45,629 nt of DNA from an uncultured Clostridia bacterium (GCA_947625375.1 CANQOC010000005.1:1-45629); one strand, 5' to 3'; positions 1 through 11,278 are shown, numbered from the stretch's first letter. The notes: generated by a model not told the origin, from the letters alone. A program made the numbers and translations.

Positions 1-24
1 GTCAATTTTTGCTGCTCTCGACAT
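1..24 (-). CDS. Start of an unidentified gene, cut by the window edge
   Basis: Only eight codons are visible (MSRAAKID), beginning at the ATG complementary to 22-24. A good ribosome binding site, GAGGTG, lies on the minus strand at 31-36, six bases before the start. Product unknown. The gene is divergent from the small-protein gene at 153. Confidence 0.55.
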
Positions 25-42
25 TTTTATCACCTCAATCAT

Positions 43-71
43 ATTATAACATATTGTGGGCGGTTTGTACA
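43..71 (-). promoter_or_regulatory. Possible sigma-A promoter for the gene at the left edge
   Basis: On the minus strand TGTACA (66-71) and TATAAT (43-48) are 17 bp apart. The start of transcription would fall almost on the ribosome binding site, leaving a very short leader, so this is only a moderate candidate. Confidence 0.35.
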
Positions 72-91
72 CACCCCCTCTGTCTTCTAAG

Positions 92-120
92 TTGACATTT
101 CCCCCGAAAAGTAGTATACT
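92..120 (+). promoter_or_regulatory. Strong sigma-A promoter of the 83-residue protein gene
   Basis: TTGACA at 92-97 and TATACT at 115-120 are separated by exactly 17 bp, near consensus. It lies 33 bp before the start codon and predicts high expression. Confidence 0.8.
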
Positions 121-152
121 TTCCCTATAAAATTCTCAACGGAGGTATCGCT

Positions 153-404
153 ATGGACATCAAGGAAATCAAGGACAAGGTCGAGGAAGTCGTTGAAAAG
201 CTCAAAAACGACGACGCCCTTGTCGAACAGTTCAAAAAAGACCCCATCAAGACCGTCGAAGACCTCGCGGGAGTCGACCTACCCGACGACCAGATTAAAA
301 AGGTCGTAAGCGGAATTCAGGCAAAGCTCGCCCTCGACGATGCCGGCGATAAGCTCGGCGGACTTCTCGGCAAGCTCGGAGATCTCGGCAAGAAAAAGGA
401 CTGA
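153..404 (+). CDS. Small acidic/amphipathic protein of unknown function (83 aa)
   Basis: Start ATG follows GGAGGT at 141-146. The first two thirds are a charged helix-rich segment (KDKVEEVVEKLK, then FKKDPIKTVEDLAGVDLPDD). The tail is Gly/Leu/Lys-rich (GDKLGGLLGKLGDLGKKKD). There is no signal peptide, membrane span or cysteine. The pattern of an F-x-x-DP motif, a helix and a G-(I/V)-D-LP-D turn recalls Nif11/NHLP-type leader peptides, and a Gly-Gly lies 13 residues before the end, but no modification enzyme or peptidase-transporter is visible nearby. It may equally be a small cytosolic protein. It is a single-gene unit with a near-consensus promoter and its own terminator, so it should be abundant. 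The gene call is firm; the function is not known. Confidence 0.85.
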   Translation: MDIKEIKDKVEEVVEKLKNDDALVEQFKKDPIKTVEDLAGVDLPDDQIKKVVSGIQAKLALDDAGDKLGGLLGKLGDLGKKKD

Positions 405-410
405 TACGAA

Positions 411-438
411 AAAATCCCCGCCTTTTCGCGGGGATTTT
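411..438. terminator. Bidirectional intrinsic terminator
   Basis: An 11-bp stem (AAAATCCCCGC / GCGGGGATTTT) closes a 6-base loop, with T-runs on both sides depending on strand. It serves the small-protein gene on plus and the end of the leu-ilv operon on minus. Confidence 0.85.
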
Positions 439-450
439 CCTTTATTATCG

Positions 451-1653
451 CTATTCAACGTCCTCCGCGCCGGAGATAACGCTGTCCGCAAACTGCTTTG
501 CCGCCCTTGCCGAGCGGCTTGCCCTCGAAAGCGCAAACCTCTCCGCCGCCGCTTCAAGCTTCGCCGGGTCATACTTAATCCCGCGCTCGTCCAGAAGATG
601 CCGCGCAATTTCGAGATAGGTCGCCTTGTCGGGCCGGCTGAACGTAATGTGAAGACCGAATCTCTCGGAAAGCGAGACGGTCTCCTGCATCGTGTCGCTG
701 CGGTGAATGTCGTCGCCGTCGCGGTCCGAAAAGCTTTCTTTGATGAGATGCCTCCGGTTCGACGTCGCATAAATCGCGACATTCTGCGCCTTTGCCGAGA
801 CCGACCCCTCGAGCATCGCCTTCAGCGCCGAAAAGTTGTCGTCGTTCTTTGTAAACGAAAGGTCGTCGATGAATATGATAAACCTCAGCGGGTTCCGGTT
901 CAGCTCCGAGAGAATTTCGGGGAGACTGTGAAGCTGCTCTTTTTTAAGCTCAAGAATCCTCAGTCCCTCTTCCGCGAGCTCGTTCACGACCGCCTTAACC
1001 GTCGAGCTCTTGCCCGTTCCGGCGTCGCCGGTCAGGAGGATATTCGCGGCGGGTTTGCCCTCCAAAAGCGCCCTCGTGTTGTCGATGATAAGCTTTTTCT
1101 CACGCTGATACCCGACCAGCGACTCAAGCCTCACCGTGTCCGGCGCCTTTATCGGCACAATCGTCTTCCCGTCGAGCATAAACGCCCTGTACTTCGCGTA
1201 TATCCCGTATCCGTGCTTTGTGATGTTCTCGGTCTGCTTCCTGAATTCCTCCGCGATGCCGACCTTCGAGACCGTCCATTCCGGAAGCTTTCCGTCATAT
1301 CCAATCCCGCTTCTGAGCTTTTTCGGCGTAAGCGCCGCAAGCTCGCCGAGCACCTCGAGCTCATACTCCGCACTCGCGGTCATAACCTCGCGGACCGGTT
1401 TTCCCTCGCCGATTTTCCTGACAATCGGGTTGTCACAGCACCTCATAAGCTCAAGGACATATTTCGAGAAATCGCTCCGCCCCGTCTTATAAAGCCGCGA
1501 CACGAATTCACAGTATCTCCCGACCGACTCGGCGGCGTCGCCGTCTCCTTCGATACATTCCCGAAGAGCCGAAATAACCGGGTCGGAGAGAATATCCCTG
1601 AATATGCAAAGTGATTCAAGCCTGATTCCGAGGCTTTCAAGCTCCGTCAACAT
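451..1653 (-). CDS. DUF815-type AAA+ ATPase
   Basis: A 400-residue protein with Walker A GDAGTGKS at about residues 209-216 and Walker B IIFIDD at about 259-264. The N-terminal ~180 residues are helical and not catalytic in appearance. The later segment ATSNRRH looks like a sensor-type region. This layout and length match the DUF815 family of AAA+ proteins, whose biological role is not established. No signal peptide or membrane segment is seen, so it is cytosolic. The start lies only 7 bp after the ilvD stop, with a GAGGCGG ribosome site overlapping the end of ilvD, so it is the last gene of the branched-chain amino acid operon and precedes the terminator at 411-438. Why an ATPase of this kind follows ilvD is unclear; read-through co-transcription may be all it means. 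Confidence 0.9.
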   Translation of the reverse strand: MLTELESLGIRLESLCIFRDILSDPVISALRECIEGDGDAAESVGRYCEFVSRLYKTGRSDFSKYVLELMRCCDNPIVRKIGEGKPVREVMTASAEYELEVLGELAALTPKKLRSGIGYDGKLPEWTVSKVGIAEEFRKQTENITKHGYGIYAKYRAFMLDGKTIVPIKAPDTVRLESLVGYQREKKLIIDNTRALLEGKPAANILLTGDAGTGKSSTVKAVVNELAEEGLRILELKKEQLHSLPEILSELNRNPLRFIIFIDDLSFTKNDDNFSALKAMLEGSVSAKAQNVAIYATSNRRHLIKESFSDRDGDDIHRSDTMQETVSLSERFGLHITFSRPDKATYLEIARHLLDERGIKYDPAKLEAAAERFALSRASRSARAAKQFADSVISGAEDVE

Positions 1654-1660
1654 ATCCGCC

Positions 1661-3316
1661 TCAATTCAGCACCGCGCCGCGCGCTCCGCTCGAAACAAGC
1701 GCCGCGTACCGCTTAAGATATCCCGAGAGCTCCTTCGTCTTCGGGACGAATTCCGCCATTCTGCGCCCAAATTCCTCCTCGGGGATGCAAAGCTCAATCT
1801 TATTCTCCGGTATGTCGATTAAAACGGTGTCGCCCTCTTTAATGATTCCGATAGGACCGCCCGAAGCGGCTTCCGGCGAAATGTGCCCGACACAGGCGCC
1901 GCGGGTCGCGCCGCTGAATCTTCCGTCTGTGATGAGCGCGACGCTCTCGCCGAGTCCCATTCCCATAATCGCCGACGTCGGATTGAGCATTTCCCTCATT
2001 CCCGGGCCGCCCTTCGGACCCTCATAGCGGATTACGACGACGTCGCCGGGGTTGATGAGTCCGGCGTTGATGGCCGCCTGTGCCTCCTCTTCACACTCGA
2101 AAACCCTCGCGGGGCCGGAGTGCTTAAGCATCTTCGGCGAAACCGCCGACCGCTTCACGACGCAGCCGTCCGGCGCAAGATTTCCCCTTAAGACCGCGAT
2201 TCCGCCCGTCTCGCTGTACGGCTCCTCAATCGGGCGGATAACGTCGTGATTGAGGTTGTGCGCGTTTTTGATGTTCTCGCCGACCGTCTTTCCGGTGACG
2301 GTCATGCAATCGAGGTTGAGAAGATTCTTCTTTGAAAGCTCGTTCATAATCGCCCAGACTCCGCCCGCTTCGTCGAGCTCCTCGACATAAGTCCGCCCCG
2401 CCGGCGCAAGGTGACAGAGGTTCGGGGTCTTCGCGCTGATTGAATTCGTGATGTCAAGGTTGATTTCAATCCCGCATTCGTGCGCAATCGCCGGAAGGTG
2501 AAGCATCGAGTTGGTCGAGCAGCCGAGCGCCATGTCGACGGTAAGCGCGTTCATGAACGCCGCCTCGGTCATAATGTCCCTCGGTCTGATGTCCTTCCTA
2601 AGAAGCTCCATCACCGCCATGCCCGCATGCTTCGCAAGCTCGATTCTCGAAGAATACACCGCCGGAATCGTGCCGTTTCCGCGAAGTCCCATTCCGAGCG
2701 CTTCGGTGAGGCAGTTCATCGAGTTCGCGGTATACATTCCCGAGCACGACCCGCAGGTCGGACAGGTCTTGCACTCATATTCCTCCAGCTTTTCGAGCGT
2801 GATTTTCCCGGCGTTGAATTCTCCGACCGCCTCGGATATCGACGAAAAGCTCGTCTTGTGCCCGTCGACGTGCCCCGCGAGCATCGGTCCTCCCGAAACG
2901 AAAACCGTCGGGATATTAAGCCTTGCCGCCGCCATCAAAAGCCCCGGGACGTTCTTGTCGCAGTTCGGGACCATCACCAGCGCGTCGAATCCGTGCGCCA
3001 TCGCCATCGCCTCGGTCGAGTCGGCGATAAGGTCGCGGGTCACAAGTGAATACTTCATTCCCGTGTGCCCCATCGCGATGCCGTCGCAGACCGCGATTGC
3101 CGGGAACACGACCGGATTTCCCCCCGCCATCGCGACGCCGAGCTTGACAGCGTCGACAATCTTGTCGATGTTCATATGCCCCGGGACGATTTCGTTATAA
3201 GAGCTGACGATTCCGACCATCGGACGGCTGATTTCCTCCTCGGTCATTCCGAGGGCGTGATAAAGAGCGCGGTGAGGAGCGTTCTGCGCCCCTAATTTGA
3301 TTTTATCGCTTTTCAT
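1661..3316 (-). CDS. ilvD: Dihydroxy-acid dehydratase
   Basis: IlvD dehydrates 2,3-dihydroxy acids to the 2-keto acids that become valine, isoleucine and, via leuA, leucine. At 551 residues it has the usual length. Fe-S cluster cysteines are visible in PNCDKN (about residue 119) and in the run [10 protein letters not shown] (about 182-191), followed by the conserved [10 protein letters not shown]. The glycine-rich C-terminal part [15 protein letters not shown] is also family-typical. The protein is cytosolic and oxygen-sensitive in most relatives. It lies 89 bp behind ilvC and 7 bp before the ATPase gene in the leuA-to-ilvD operon. An AGGTGG element about 11 bases upstream supports the chosen ATG. 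Confidence 0.97.
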   Translation of the reverse strand: MKSDKIKLGAQNAPHRALYHALGMTEEEISRPMVGIVSSYNEIVPGHMNIDKIVDAVKLGVAMAGGNPVVFPAIAVCDGIAMGHTGMKYSLVTRDLIADSTEAMAMAHGFDALVMVPNCDKNVPGLLMAAARLNIPTVFVSGGPMLAGHVDGHKTSFSSISEAVGEFNAGKITLEKLEEYECKTCPTCGSCSGMYTANSMNCLTEALGMGLRGNGTIPAVYSSRIELAKHAGMAVMELLRKDIRPRDIMTEAAFMNALTVDMALGCSTNSMLHLPAIAHECGIEINLDITNSISAKTPNLCHLAPAGRTYVEELDEAGGVWAIMNELSKKNLLNLDCMTVTGKTVGENIKNAHNLNHDVIRPIEEPYSETGGIAVLRGNLAPDGCVVKRSAVSPKMLKHSGPARVFECEEEAQAAINAGLINPGDVVVIRYEGPKGGPGMREMLNPTSAIMGMGLGESVALITDGRFSGATRGACVGHISPEAASGGPIGIIKEGDTVLIDIPENKIELCIPEEEFGRRMAEFVPKTKELSGYLKRYAALVSSGARGAVLN

Positions 3317-3405
3317 TATAAAATACCACCTGTCTTATTGTAAAATTACGGAAGAGGTCAGAAAATAATCTCCGTTTTCTGACCTCATAAATCCGTGATT
3401 ATATT

Positions 3406-4446
<1,041 letters not shown>

Positions 4447-4496
4447 TTAAAAAATGAATGACTGAATTTTTTGCGCACGAATCGGGGTCCTTTCTG

Positions 4497-4538
4497 CCGG
4501 ATTGAATTCTGTTTTCCGACTTCTGACCTCTGTTCTCT
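4497..4538. repeat. Heptad repeat tract inside the ilv operon
   Basis: Exactly six 7-bp units; read on the minus strand they are AGAGAAC, AGAGGTC, AGAAGTC, GGAAAAC, AGAATTC and AATCCGG. It fills part of the ilvN-ilvC gap, next to a small hairpin (GCGTC-GCA-GACGC) near 4542-4554, just behind the ilvN stop. Confidence 0.7.
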
Positions 4539-4559
4539 TGATGCGTCGCAGACGCACCA

Positions 4560-5063
4560 TCAGATTTCCATCTTCGAGATGGTCGTGCTTCCCCTTTCGA
4601 GCGACACGATTCCCGTGCGGCAGATTTCAAGGATAACATAGTCCCTCATCAAATCCACAAACGCGTCGATTTCCCTCGACGTCCCCGTAAGCCTCATCGT
4701 GATGCTGTCGCGGGTATAGTCGACGGTCTTTGCGCCGAACGCCTGTGCCGCGTCGCGGATATCCGTCCTCGTCTCGGGGTCGTTTTTCATCTTGATGAGC
4801 ATCAGCTCGCAGGTCACCGATTCGACAAGGTCGAGCTCCTTTATCGAGCAGACGTCCGGGAGCTTATAAAGCTGGTTGATGAGCTGTTTCTTGTCGGTTT
4901 CAAGTCCCGAGGACGTCACCGTAATTCTCGACAGTCCCGCCGACTCGGTCTCCGAGACCGTAAGGCTCTGAATGTTGAACCTGCGGCGGCGGAACATACT
5001 TGTGACGCGGTTCAGAACGCCGAATTCGTTGTGCACAAGCACCGCGATGGTAAAGTTACTCAT
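4560..5063 (-). CDS. ilvN: Acetolactate synthase small (regulatory) subunit
   Basis: This ~167-residue protein begins with an ACT domain (FTIAVLVHNEFGVLNRVTSM) that binds valine for feedback control in the family, followed by the ALS_ss C-terminal domain. A longer frame starting at 5084 exists, but I chose the ATG at 5063 because a perfect GGAGG (5072-5076) lies 8 bases before it. The gene then overlaps the end of ilvB by 8 bp, which suggests translational coupling with the large subunit it partners. Some genomes label it ilvH; the sequence does not distinguish the names. Confidence 0.95.
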   Translation of the reverse strand: MSNFTIAVLVHNEFGVLNRVTSMFRRRRFNIQSLTVSETESAGLSRITVTSSGLETDKKQLINQLYKLPDVCSIKELDLVESVTCELMLIKMKNDPETRTDIRDAAQAFGAKTVDYTRDSITMRLTGTSREIDAFVDLMRDYVILEICRTGIVSLERGSTTISKMEI

Positions 5064-6741
5064 TTTCGCCACCTCCGAGTTCAACTCTTGTGATGATGTC
5101 GTCCATCGAGCCGCCCGGCGGAAGCATCGGAAGGACGAATTCGTCCTTGTCTATCCTGCAGTCCACAACGAAGGGAAGCTCCGAAGAAAACGCCTTTTCA
5201 AGCGCGATATGAAGCTCCTCGAGGTTCGCCGCCCCCGCGCCGTCGGCGCCGAACGCCCTCGCAAGAGCGACAAAGTCGGTCTTCCTCCCGAGGACGGTGT
5301 TTGAATAGTGCTTGTCGAAGAAGAGCGTCTGCCACTGGCGCACCATTCCGAGGACGCCGTTGTTCATAATAAGTATCACAAGCGGAATCCCGTATGTCAC
5401 CGCGGTCGCGAGCTCGTTGAGGCACATTCCGAATCCGCCGTCGCCGGTCACAAGAACCGTCCGTTCCTTTGTCGCGACTGCCGCACCGATTGCGGCTCCC
5501 ATTCCGAATCCCATCGTTCCGAGTCCACCCGAAGAGAGAAATCTCCTCTTATTGCTGAAGCAAAGGTTCTGCGCCGCCCACATCTGGTGCTGGCCGACGT
5601 CGGTCGCGACCGGCGTATTCTCGCCGATAAACTTGTTGAGCGTCAGTATCGCCGCCCTCGGCGTAAGTCCCGGGCGGTTGTCGAGCGAGCGCCGCTCCTC
5701 AAACTTGAGTCCTTCAATCGTCTTCCGCCACTCCGGCAGCTTTTTCGGCGTCAGGAGCGGAATCAGCTTCTGAAGCGTAAGCTTAAGGTCGCCCCTCATC
5801 GAGTGCGCCGCGCTGACGGTCTTGTCAAGCTCGGCTCCGTCGACGTCGATGTGAATAATCTTCGCGTTTGTCGCGAATTTCGCACGGTTTCCGGTGACCC
5901 GGTCGTTAAAGCGGACGCCGAGCGCGATGATGCAGTCCGCGCGGTGCATCGCCATCGACGACGCATAGTGCCCGTGCATACCCTGCATTCCCAAGAACCT
6001 CGGGTGCATCGTCGGTATCCCCGAAATTCCCATCAGCGAGCAGCCTATCGGCGCGTCAAGGATTTCGGCGAGCTCGCAAAGCTCCTCCTGTGCGTCCGAG
6101 TTCACAAGTCCCCCGCCGAAATAGACGAAGGGTCTCTGCGAAAGATTGATTGCATCGGCCGCCGCCTCGATTCTCATAAGCTTCGCCGCCTGACGGGGCT
6201 CGGGTTCGACCGGTTCCTGAGGCGTATATTCCGTCACAGCAACCTGAATGTCCTTCGGGACATCGATCAGGACCGGTCCCGGGCGGCCCGACTTTGCAAG
6301 CCTGAATGCCTCGCGGATTGTGTCCGCAAGGGTCTCGACCGACCCGACCACATAGTTGTGCTTCGTAATCGGGAGGGTGATGCCGGTGATGTCGATTTCC
6401 TGGAAGCTGTCGGTGCCGAGCTGTGTCGTCGGGACGTTTCCCGTAATCGCGACCATCGGGACCGAGTCGAGATATGCCGTCGCGATACCGGTCACAAGGT
6501 TTGTGGCGCCGGGGCCCGAGGTCGCCATAACGACTCCGACCTTCCCCGTCGCCCTCGCATATCCGTCGGCGGCGTGTGCCGCACCCTGTTCGTGCGCGGT
6601 TAAAATGTGCTTGATTTCGTCCTGATACTTATAAAGCGAGTCATAGACATTGAGTATCTGCCCCCCGGGATATCCGAAGACAACCTCGACCTGCTGCTCG
6701 ATAAGCGTTCTGACGATAATATCAGCGCCGGATAATTTCAT
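5056..6741 (-). CDS. ilvB: Acetolactate synthase large (catalytic) subunit
   Basis: This ThDP-dependent enzyme condenses two pyruvates (or pyruvate plus 2-ketobutyrate). At 561 residues it has the normal length. The N-terminal FGYPGGQILNVYDSL motif with the catalytic-Glu region HEQGAAHAADGYARATG, the central GMQGMHG segment and the ThDP-binding motif GDGGFGMCLNELAT...NNGVLGMV are all present. A GGGGAGAAGG ribosome site supports the start. It lies 16 bp behind leuB and is coupled to ilvN. Confidence 0.97.
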   Translation of the reverse strand: MKLSGADIIVRTLIEQQVEVVFGYPGGQILNVYDSLYKYQDEIKHILTAHEQGAAHAADGYARATGKVGVVMATSGPGATNLVTGIATAYLDSVPMVAITGNVPTTQLGTDSFQEIDITGITLPITKHNYVVGSVETLADTIREAFRLAKSGRPGPVLIDVPKDIQVAVTEYTPQEPVEPEPRQAAKLMRIEAAADAINLSQRPFVYFGGGLVNSDAQEELCELAEILDAPIGCSLMGISGIPTMHPRFLGMQGMHGHYASSMAMHRADCIIALGVRFNDRVTGNRAKFATNAKIIHIDVDGAELDKTVSAAHSMRGDLKLTLQKLIPLLTPKKLPEWRKTIEGLKFEERRSLDNRPGLTPRAAILTLNKFIGENTPVATDVGQHQMWAAQNLCFSNKRRFLSSGGLGTMGFGMGAAIGAAVATKERTVLVTGDGGFGMCLNELATAVTYGIPLVILIMNNGVLGMVRQWQTLFFDKHYSNTVLGRKTDFVALARAFGADGAGAANLEELHIALEKAFSSELPFVVDCRIDKDEFVLPMLPPGGSMDDIITRVELGGGENE

Positions 6742-6757
6742 CTTAAACCTTCTCCCC

Positions 6758-7846
6758 TTACTTCATAGCCTTGATTGCGTCACAGATAAGGTCGCCCATC
6801 TCGGAACAGCCGGCGGACTTAAGTCCCTCGCCGCCGCTCATGATGTCCGCGGTGCGCCAGCCGTCGCTCAGCACCTTTCCGACCGCCTCTTCGATGTCGT
6901 CCGCCTCTTTCGGCATATCAAAGCTGTATCTTAACATCATCGCCGCCGAAAGAACCGTCCCTATCGGGTTTGCGATATTCTTTCCCGCGATGTCGGGGGC
7001 AGAGCCGTGAATAGGCTCGTAAAGTCCGTTTGTCCCCGCTCCGAGCGACGACGACGGAATCATTCCGATTGAGCCGGTTATCATCGAAGCCTCGTCCGAA
7101 AGAATGTCTCCGAACATGTTCTCGGTGACGATAACGTCGAACTGCGCCGGATTCTTCACAATCTGCATTGCGCAGTTGTCGACGAGCATATCCGAAAGCT
7201 CGACGTCGGGATATTCCTCCGCGAGCCGGTGCATAACGCTCTTCCAAAGCCTCGATGTGTCGAGCACGTTCGACTTTTCGACCGAACAAAGCTTCTTTCT
7301 GCGCTTTCTCGCGGTCTCGAAGCCGATTCTTCCGATTCTCTCGATTTCGCTCTCCGAGTATCTCATGACGTCCTCCGAGACCTTTTCGCCGCCGTCCTCA
7401 AAGGTCTTGTGCTCGCCGAAGTAAACCCCGCCGATAAGCTCGCGGACGATGATGAAATCAATCCCCTTTTCGACGATTTCCGGCTTAAGCGGCGACGCCG
7501 ACGCAAGCTGTTTCCAGATTTTTGCCGGACGGTTGTTTGAATAAACTCCCATTCCCGCTCTTATTCTCAGAAGACCCTTTTCCGGACGCATATTCCCCGG
7601 CACCGAGTCCCACTTCGGACCGCCGACCGCGCCCAAAAGGACGCTGTCCGCACCGAGGCACTTGTCGAGCTCGTGCTGCGGGAGAGGGTCGCCGTATTTG
7701 TCTATCGCACAGCCGCCCATGTCCGCGTCGACATAGCTGAACCTGTGCCCGTATTTTTCCGCGATGACGTCGAGCACCTTAAGCGCTTCGTTCACTATCT
7801 CGGGGCCGATTCCGTCGCCCCTTATGACCGCAATCTTCTTTTCCAT
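6758..7846 (-). CDS. leuB: 3-isopropylmalate dehydrogenase
   Basis: NAD-dependent oxidative decarboxylation of 3-isopropylmalate, third step of leucine synthesis. The protein has 362 residues, as usual. It starts KIAVIRGDGIGPEIV and carries the metal/substrate-binding segment DNCAMQIVKNPAQFDVIVTE and the GSIGMIPS and EPIHGSAPDIAGK cofactor region that marks NAD-type isopropylmalate dehydrogenases rather than isocitrate dehydrogenase. It follows leuD by 9 bp with a GAGGT ribosome site inside the leuD end. Confidence 0.97.
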   Translation of the reverse strand: MEKKIAVIRGDGIGPEIVNEALKVLDVIAEKYGHRFSYVDADMGGCAIDKYGDPLPQHELDKCLGADSVLLGAVGGPKWDSVPGNMRPEKGLLRIRAGMGVYSNNRPAKIWKQLASASPLKPEIVEKGIDFIIVRELIGGVYFGEHKTFEDGGEKVSEDVMRYSESEIERIGRIGFETARKRRKKLCSVEKSNVLDTSRLWKSVMHRLAEEYPDVELSDMLVDNCAMQIVKNPAQFDVIVTENMFGDILSDEASMITGSIGMIPSSSLGAGTNGLYEPIHGSAPDIAGKNIANPIGTVLSAAMMLRYSFDMPKEADDIEEAVGKVLSDGWRTADIMSGGEGLKSAGCSEMGDLICDAIKAMK

Positions 7847-7855
7847 CTTATGACC

Positions 7856-8341
7856 TCACTTTTTAAGAGATTTAAGGAGTCCGCCCGCCGAAATGATGTT
7901 CTGAATAAACTCGGGGAACGGCTGTGCCTTATAGGTCTTCGAGGTCGTAAGGTCGGTGATGACCCCGGTGTCGAAGTCGACCGTGACCTCGTCCCCCGCG
8001 TTGATTCCGTCCGCCGCCTCGGGACATTCGAGAATCGGCAGACCGATGTTTATCGCGTTACGGTAGAATATCCTCGCAAAGCTCTTCGCAATGACGCACC
8101 CGGTCCCGCAGGTCTTAATCACAAGCGGCGCGTGCTCCCTGCTCGAGCCGCAGCCGAAGTTCCACCCCGCGACCATAACGTCGCCCTTCGAGACCTTTTT
8201 GACGTACTCCGCGTCGATGTCCTCCATGCAGTGCTTGGAAAGCTCCTGCGCGTCCGATGTATTAAGATATCTCGCCGGAATAATGACGTCGGTGTCGACG
8301 TTGTCGGGATACTTGAAAACCTTTCCCTTTGTGTTCATCAT
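7856..8341 (-). CDS. leuD: 3-isopropylmalate dehydratase small subunit
   Basis: A 161-residue swivel-domain subunit that pairs with LeuC to isomerise 2- to 3-isopropylmalate. The early [12 protein letters not shown] and the [14 protein letters not shown] motif are diagnostic. Two adjacent ATGs are possible (8341 and 8338). GGAGG lies 4 bases before the first and 7 before the second, so the second (MNTKGK) may be the true start. Either way the gene overlaps the leuC stop by up to four bases, implying translational coupling and equal subunit synthesis. Confidence 0.95.
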   Translation of the reverse strand: MMNTKGKVFKYPDNVDTDVIIPARYLNTSDAQELSKHCMEDIDAEYVKKVSKGDVMVAGWNFGCGSSREHAPLVIKTCGTGCVIAKSFARIFYRNAINIGLPILECPEAADGINAGDEVTVDFDTGVITDLTTSKTYKAQPFPEFIQNIISAGGLLKSLKK

Positions 8342-9600
8342 AAATCCTCCTTCGGTGCGGTAATATATCCGGTAAGCGCGCTCGACGCCGCCGTCGCCGG
8401 ACTCGAAAGATAGACCTCGCTCTTAACGTGCCCCATTCTTCCGACAAAGTTTCGGTTGGTGGTCGCAACGCACCTCTCGCCCTCGGCGAGTATTCCCATA
8501 TATCCGCCGAGACAGGGTCCGCAGGTCGGAGTCGAGACAACGGCGCCCGCGTCGACGAAGGCAGTCATATATCCCCTCTCGATGCACTCGCGGTAAATCG
8601 CCATCGTCGCAGGAATGATGATGCACCTGACCCCGTCGGCGACCTTTTTGCCGCCAAGGATTTTATAAGCCGTCTCCATATCCTCCATGCGCCCGTTGGT
8701 GCAGCTCCCTATTACCACCTGGTCAATCTTAATGTCCGAAAGCTCGCTCGCGGGTTTGGTGTTTTCGGGAAGATGCGGACAGCTCACCGTCGGCACAATC
8801 TTCGACAGATCGATTTCAACGACCTTTTCATAGACCGCGTCGGCGTCGGCGGAATACTCGACCGGCTCGCGCTCGGTCCTCCCCGAAAGATACGCCCTCG
8901 TGACACCGTCGACCGGGAATATTCCGTTCTTCGCGCCTGCTTCAATCGCCATGTTGCATATGCAAAGCCTGTCGTCCATCGAGAGCGACGCAACGCCCTC
9001 GCCGGTGAACTCCATGCTCTTGTAAAGCGCGCCGTCGACCCCTATCATTCCGATGATTGTCAGTATAACGTCCTTGCCGGAACAGTTTTTCGGGAGCTTT
9101 CCCGAAAGCTCGAATTTAATTGCCGAAGGGACCTTGAACCAAGCGAGTCCCGTCGCCATTCCCGCCGCCATGTCGGTCGAGCCGACGCCGGTCGAAAACG
9201 CGCCGAGCGCGCCGTAGGTACAGGTGTGGCTGTCCGCGCCGATGATGCAGTCTCCGGCGGTGACGACTCCCTGCTCGGGCAAAAGCGCGTGCTCAATTCC
9301 CATCTTTCCGACGTCATAGAAGTGACTCACCCCGTGCTCACAGGCAAATTCGCGGCACTGCTTCGACTGCTCCGCCGCCTTGATGTCCTTGTTCGGGACA
9401 AAGTGGTCGAGAACAATCGCAATCCTGTTCCTGTCGAAGACGCCGTCGAACCCGGCCTTCCTGAACTCGTTGACCGCGACCGGGGTCGTAATGTCGTTTC
9501 CGAGGACGATATCGAGCTTCGCCGATATAAGCTGTCCGGCCTCGACGCTCTTAAGCCCGGCGTGCGCCGCCAGTATCTTTTGTGTCATTGTCATTCCCAT
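8338..9600 (-). CDS. leuC: 3-isopropylmalate dehydratase large subunit
   Basis: This ~420-residue aconitase-like subunit is of the shorter LeuC type common in clostridia and archaea. The 4Fe-4S ligands are visible in VIGSCTNGR and [31 protein letters not shown] is the substrate/cluster domain signature. An in-frame ATG 17 codons upstream (9651) exists, but GAGGAG at 9610-9615, nine bases before 9600, and the family's usual N-terminus ([13 protein letters not shown]) favour 9600. The ribosome site overlaps the leuA stop. Confidence 0.95.
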   Translation of the reverse strand: MGMTMTQKILAAHAGLKSVEAGQLISAKLDIVLGNDITTPVAVNEFRKAGFDGVFDRNRIAIVLDHFVPNKDIKAAEQSKQCREFACEHGVSHFYDVGKMGIEHALLPEQGVVTAGDCIIGADSHTCTYGALGAFSTGVGSTDMAAGMATGLAWFKVPSAIKFELSGKLPKNCSGKDVILTIIGMIGVDGALYKSMEFTGEGVASLSMDDRLCICNMAIEAGAKNGIFPVDGVTRAYLSGRTEREPVEYSADADAVYEKVVEIDLSKIVPTVSCPHLPENTKPASELSDIKIDQVVIGSCTNGRMEDMETAYKILGGKKVADGVRCIIIPATMAIYRECIERGYMTAFVDAGAVVSTPTCGPCLGGYMGILAEGERCVATTNRNFVGRMGHVKSEVYLSSPATAASSALTGYITAPKEDL

Positions 9601-9613
9601 ATGCCGTCTCTCC

Positions 9614-11278
9614 TCACTTTTTTGAATTGTTGTATGCGCTGACGAGGGCATAAGCCGACGCCCTTATAATGTCGGTGTGATATCCCGCGCCCCAGCTCAT
9701 GTCGCCGCTCGGGGTCTTTATTCCGATATAGGCGATTGCCTCCGACTGCGAAGCCTGATTCATAAGGCTGTGCTCGGTATAGACCTCGAGCGAATAGCTG
9801 TCGCCGGTAAGGCTCTTCAGCGCGTTCGACACCGCGTCGATTGAGCCGTTGCCCTTCGACTTGATTTCAACGTCGCTTCCGTTGCAGTCAAAGAGAATGT
9901 CCGCGTCGACGCCGCTCTCGTGCTCCGTAAACTTCATGTTTTTGATGCAGACCGGCTCGACGATTCTGAAATATGTCCTCTTGAAGATTTCGAGTATCTC
10001 GTCGGGCTTGAGCTCGCGGTGCTCCCTGTCCGAAATTCCCTTGCAGATATAGCTGAAATGCTCCCTCATCTTCGCCGGGAGGTTATACCCGAAGGTGTGC
10101 TCCAAAAGATATCCGATTCCGCCCTTTCCGCTCTGTGAATTGACGCGAATGACGTCGGCGTCATATGTGCGGTTGATGTCGGTGGGGTCGATGGGGATAT
10201 AAGGCGTCGTCCACTGCTCAAGGTGCTTTTCCTCGCGCCACTTCATTCCCTTAGCAATCGCGTCCTGATGGCTCCCCGAGAACGCCGCAAAGACCAATGC
10301 TCCGGCATAGGGCGAGCGCTCGTGTATCTTCATTCCGGTGCACTTGACATAGGTGTCCGCAATCGCCGGCATATCCGAGAAGTCGAGCTTCGGGTCGACC
10401 CCGTGCGAATACATATTCATCGCCAGGGTGATGATGTCGACGTTGCCGGTCCTCTCGCCGTTTCCGAACAAGGTTCCCTCAACCCTGTCCGCACCCGCCA
10501 GAAGCGCAAGCTCGGTGTCAGCGACGCCGGTCCCGCGGTCGTTGTGCGGGTGAAGGCTCAGGGTGACGTACTCGCGGTACTTAAGGTGCTTATTCATGTA
10601 TTCGATTTGCGAAGCATAGATGTGCGGCATGCTCATCTCGACCGTGACCGGCAGGTTTATGATGACGTTGTTGTCCGGGCCCGGTTCAAGAATGTCGAGG
10701 ACGGCGTTGCAGACCTCGAGCGAATACTCCGGCTCGGCGCCGGTAAAGCTCTCGGGCGAATACTCAAACCTGAAATTGCCGTCATATTCCGCGGCAAGCT
10801 TTTTCACAAGCTCGGCGCCGTCGGTCGCAATCTTCATGATTTCGGCCTTAGATTTCCTGAACACCTGCTCCCGCTGGGCAACGCTGACCGAGTTATAAAA
10901 GTGTACAATCGCCGAGGGCGCGCCCTTGACCGCCTCGAAGGTCTTTCTGATGATGTGCTCGCGGCACTGCGTCAGAACCTGTACGGTGACGTCGTCGGGG
11001 ATAAGATTCCGCTCGATAAGCGCGCGCAGAAAGTCATACTCCGTCTCCGAAGCCGCCGGAAATCCGACCTCAATCTCCTTAAAGCCGATTTTCAGGAGGA
11101 GCTGATAAAACTTAAGCTTTTGGTCGAAGCTCATCGGGATAACGAGCGACTGATTGCCGTCGCGAAGGTCGACCGAGCACCAAAGAGGCGCCTTTTCGAT
11201 GCGCTCCTTCTTTACCCAGTCATAGGTCATCTCGGGCGGCAGATAATACCCGGGCGAATACTTTTTGTGATTCATCAT
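9614..11278 (-). CDS. leuA: 2-isopropylmalate synthase
   Basis: First committed enzyme of leucine synthesis, joining acetyl-CoA and 2-ketoisovalerate. At 554 residues it belongs to the longer LeuA class. The HMGL-like barrel shows LRDGNQSL near residue 40 and the metal/catalytic motif [16 protein letters not shown] with [10 protein letters not shown]. The last ~120 residues are the LeuA regulatory (leucine feedback) domain. An AGGAGA site 8 bases upstream supports the first ATG. It is the first gene of the operon and directly follows a leucine T-box, so it should be controlled both by leucyl-tRNA charging and by product inhibition. Confidence 0.97.
   Translation of the reverse strand: MMNHKKYSPGYYLPPEMTYDWVKKERIEKAPLWCSVDLRDGNQSLVIPMSFDQKLKFYQLLLKIGFKEIEVGFPAASETEYDFLRALIERNLIPDDVTVQVLTQCREHIIRKTFEAVKGAPSAIVHFYNSVSVAQREQVFRKSKAEIMKIATDGAELVKKLAAEYDGNFRFEYSPESFTGAEPEYSLEVCNAVLDILEPGPDNNVIINLPVTVEMSMPHIYASQIEYMNKHLKYREYVTLSLHPHNDRGTGVADTELALLAGADRVEGTLFGNGERTGNVDIITLAMNMYSHGVDPKLDFSDMPAIADTYVKCTGMKIHERSPYAGALVFAAFSGSHQDAIAKGMKWREEKHLEQWTTPYIPIDPTDINRTYDADVIRVNSQSGKGGIGYLLEHTFGYNLPAKMREHFSYICKGISDREHRELKPDEILEIFKRTYFRIVEPVCIKNMKFTEHESGVDADILFDCNGSDVEIKSKGNGSIDAVSNALKSLTGDSYSLEVYTEHSLMNQASQSEAIAYIGIKTPSGDMSWGAGYHTDIIRASAYALVSAYNNSKK

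Noticed and set aside
9601..9651. Upstream start for leuC at 9651
   Set aside because: It would add 17 residues foreign to the family and overlap leuA; a good ribosome site precedes the ATG at 9600.
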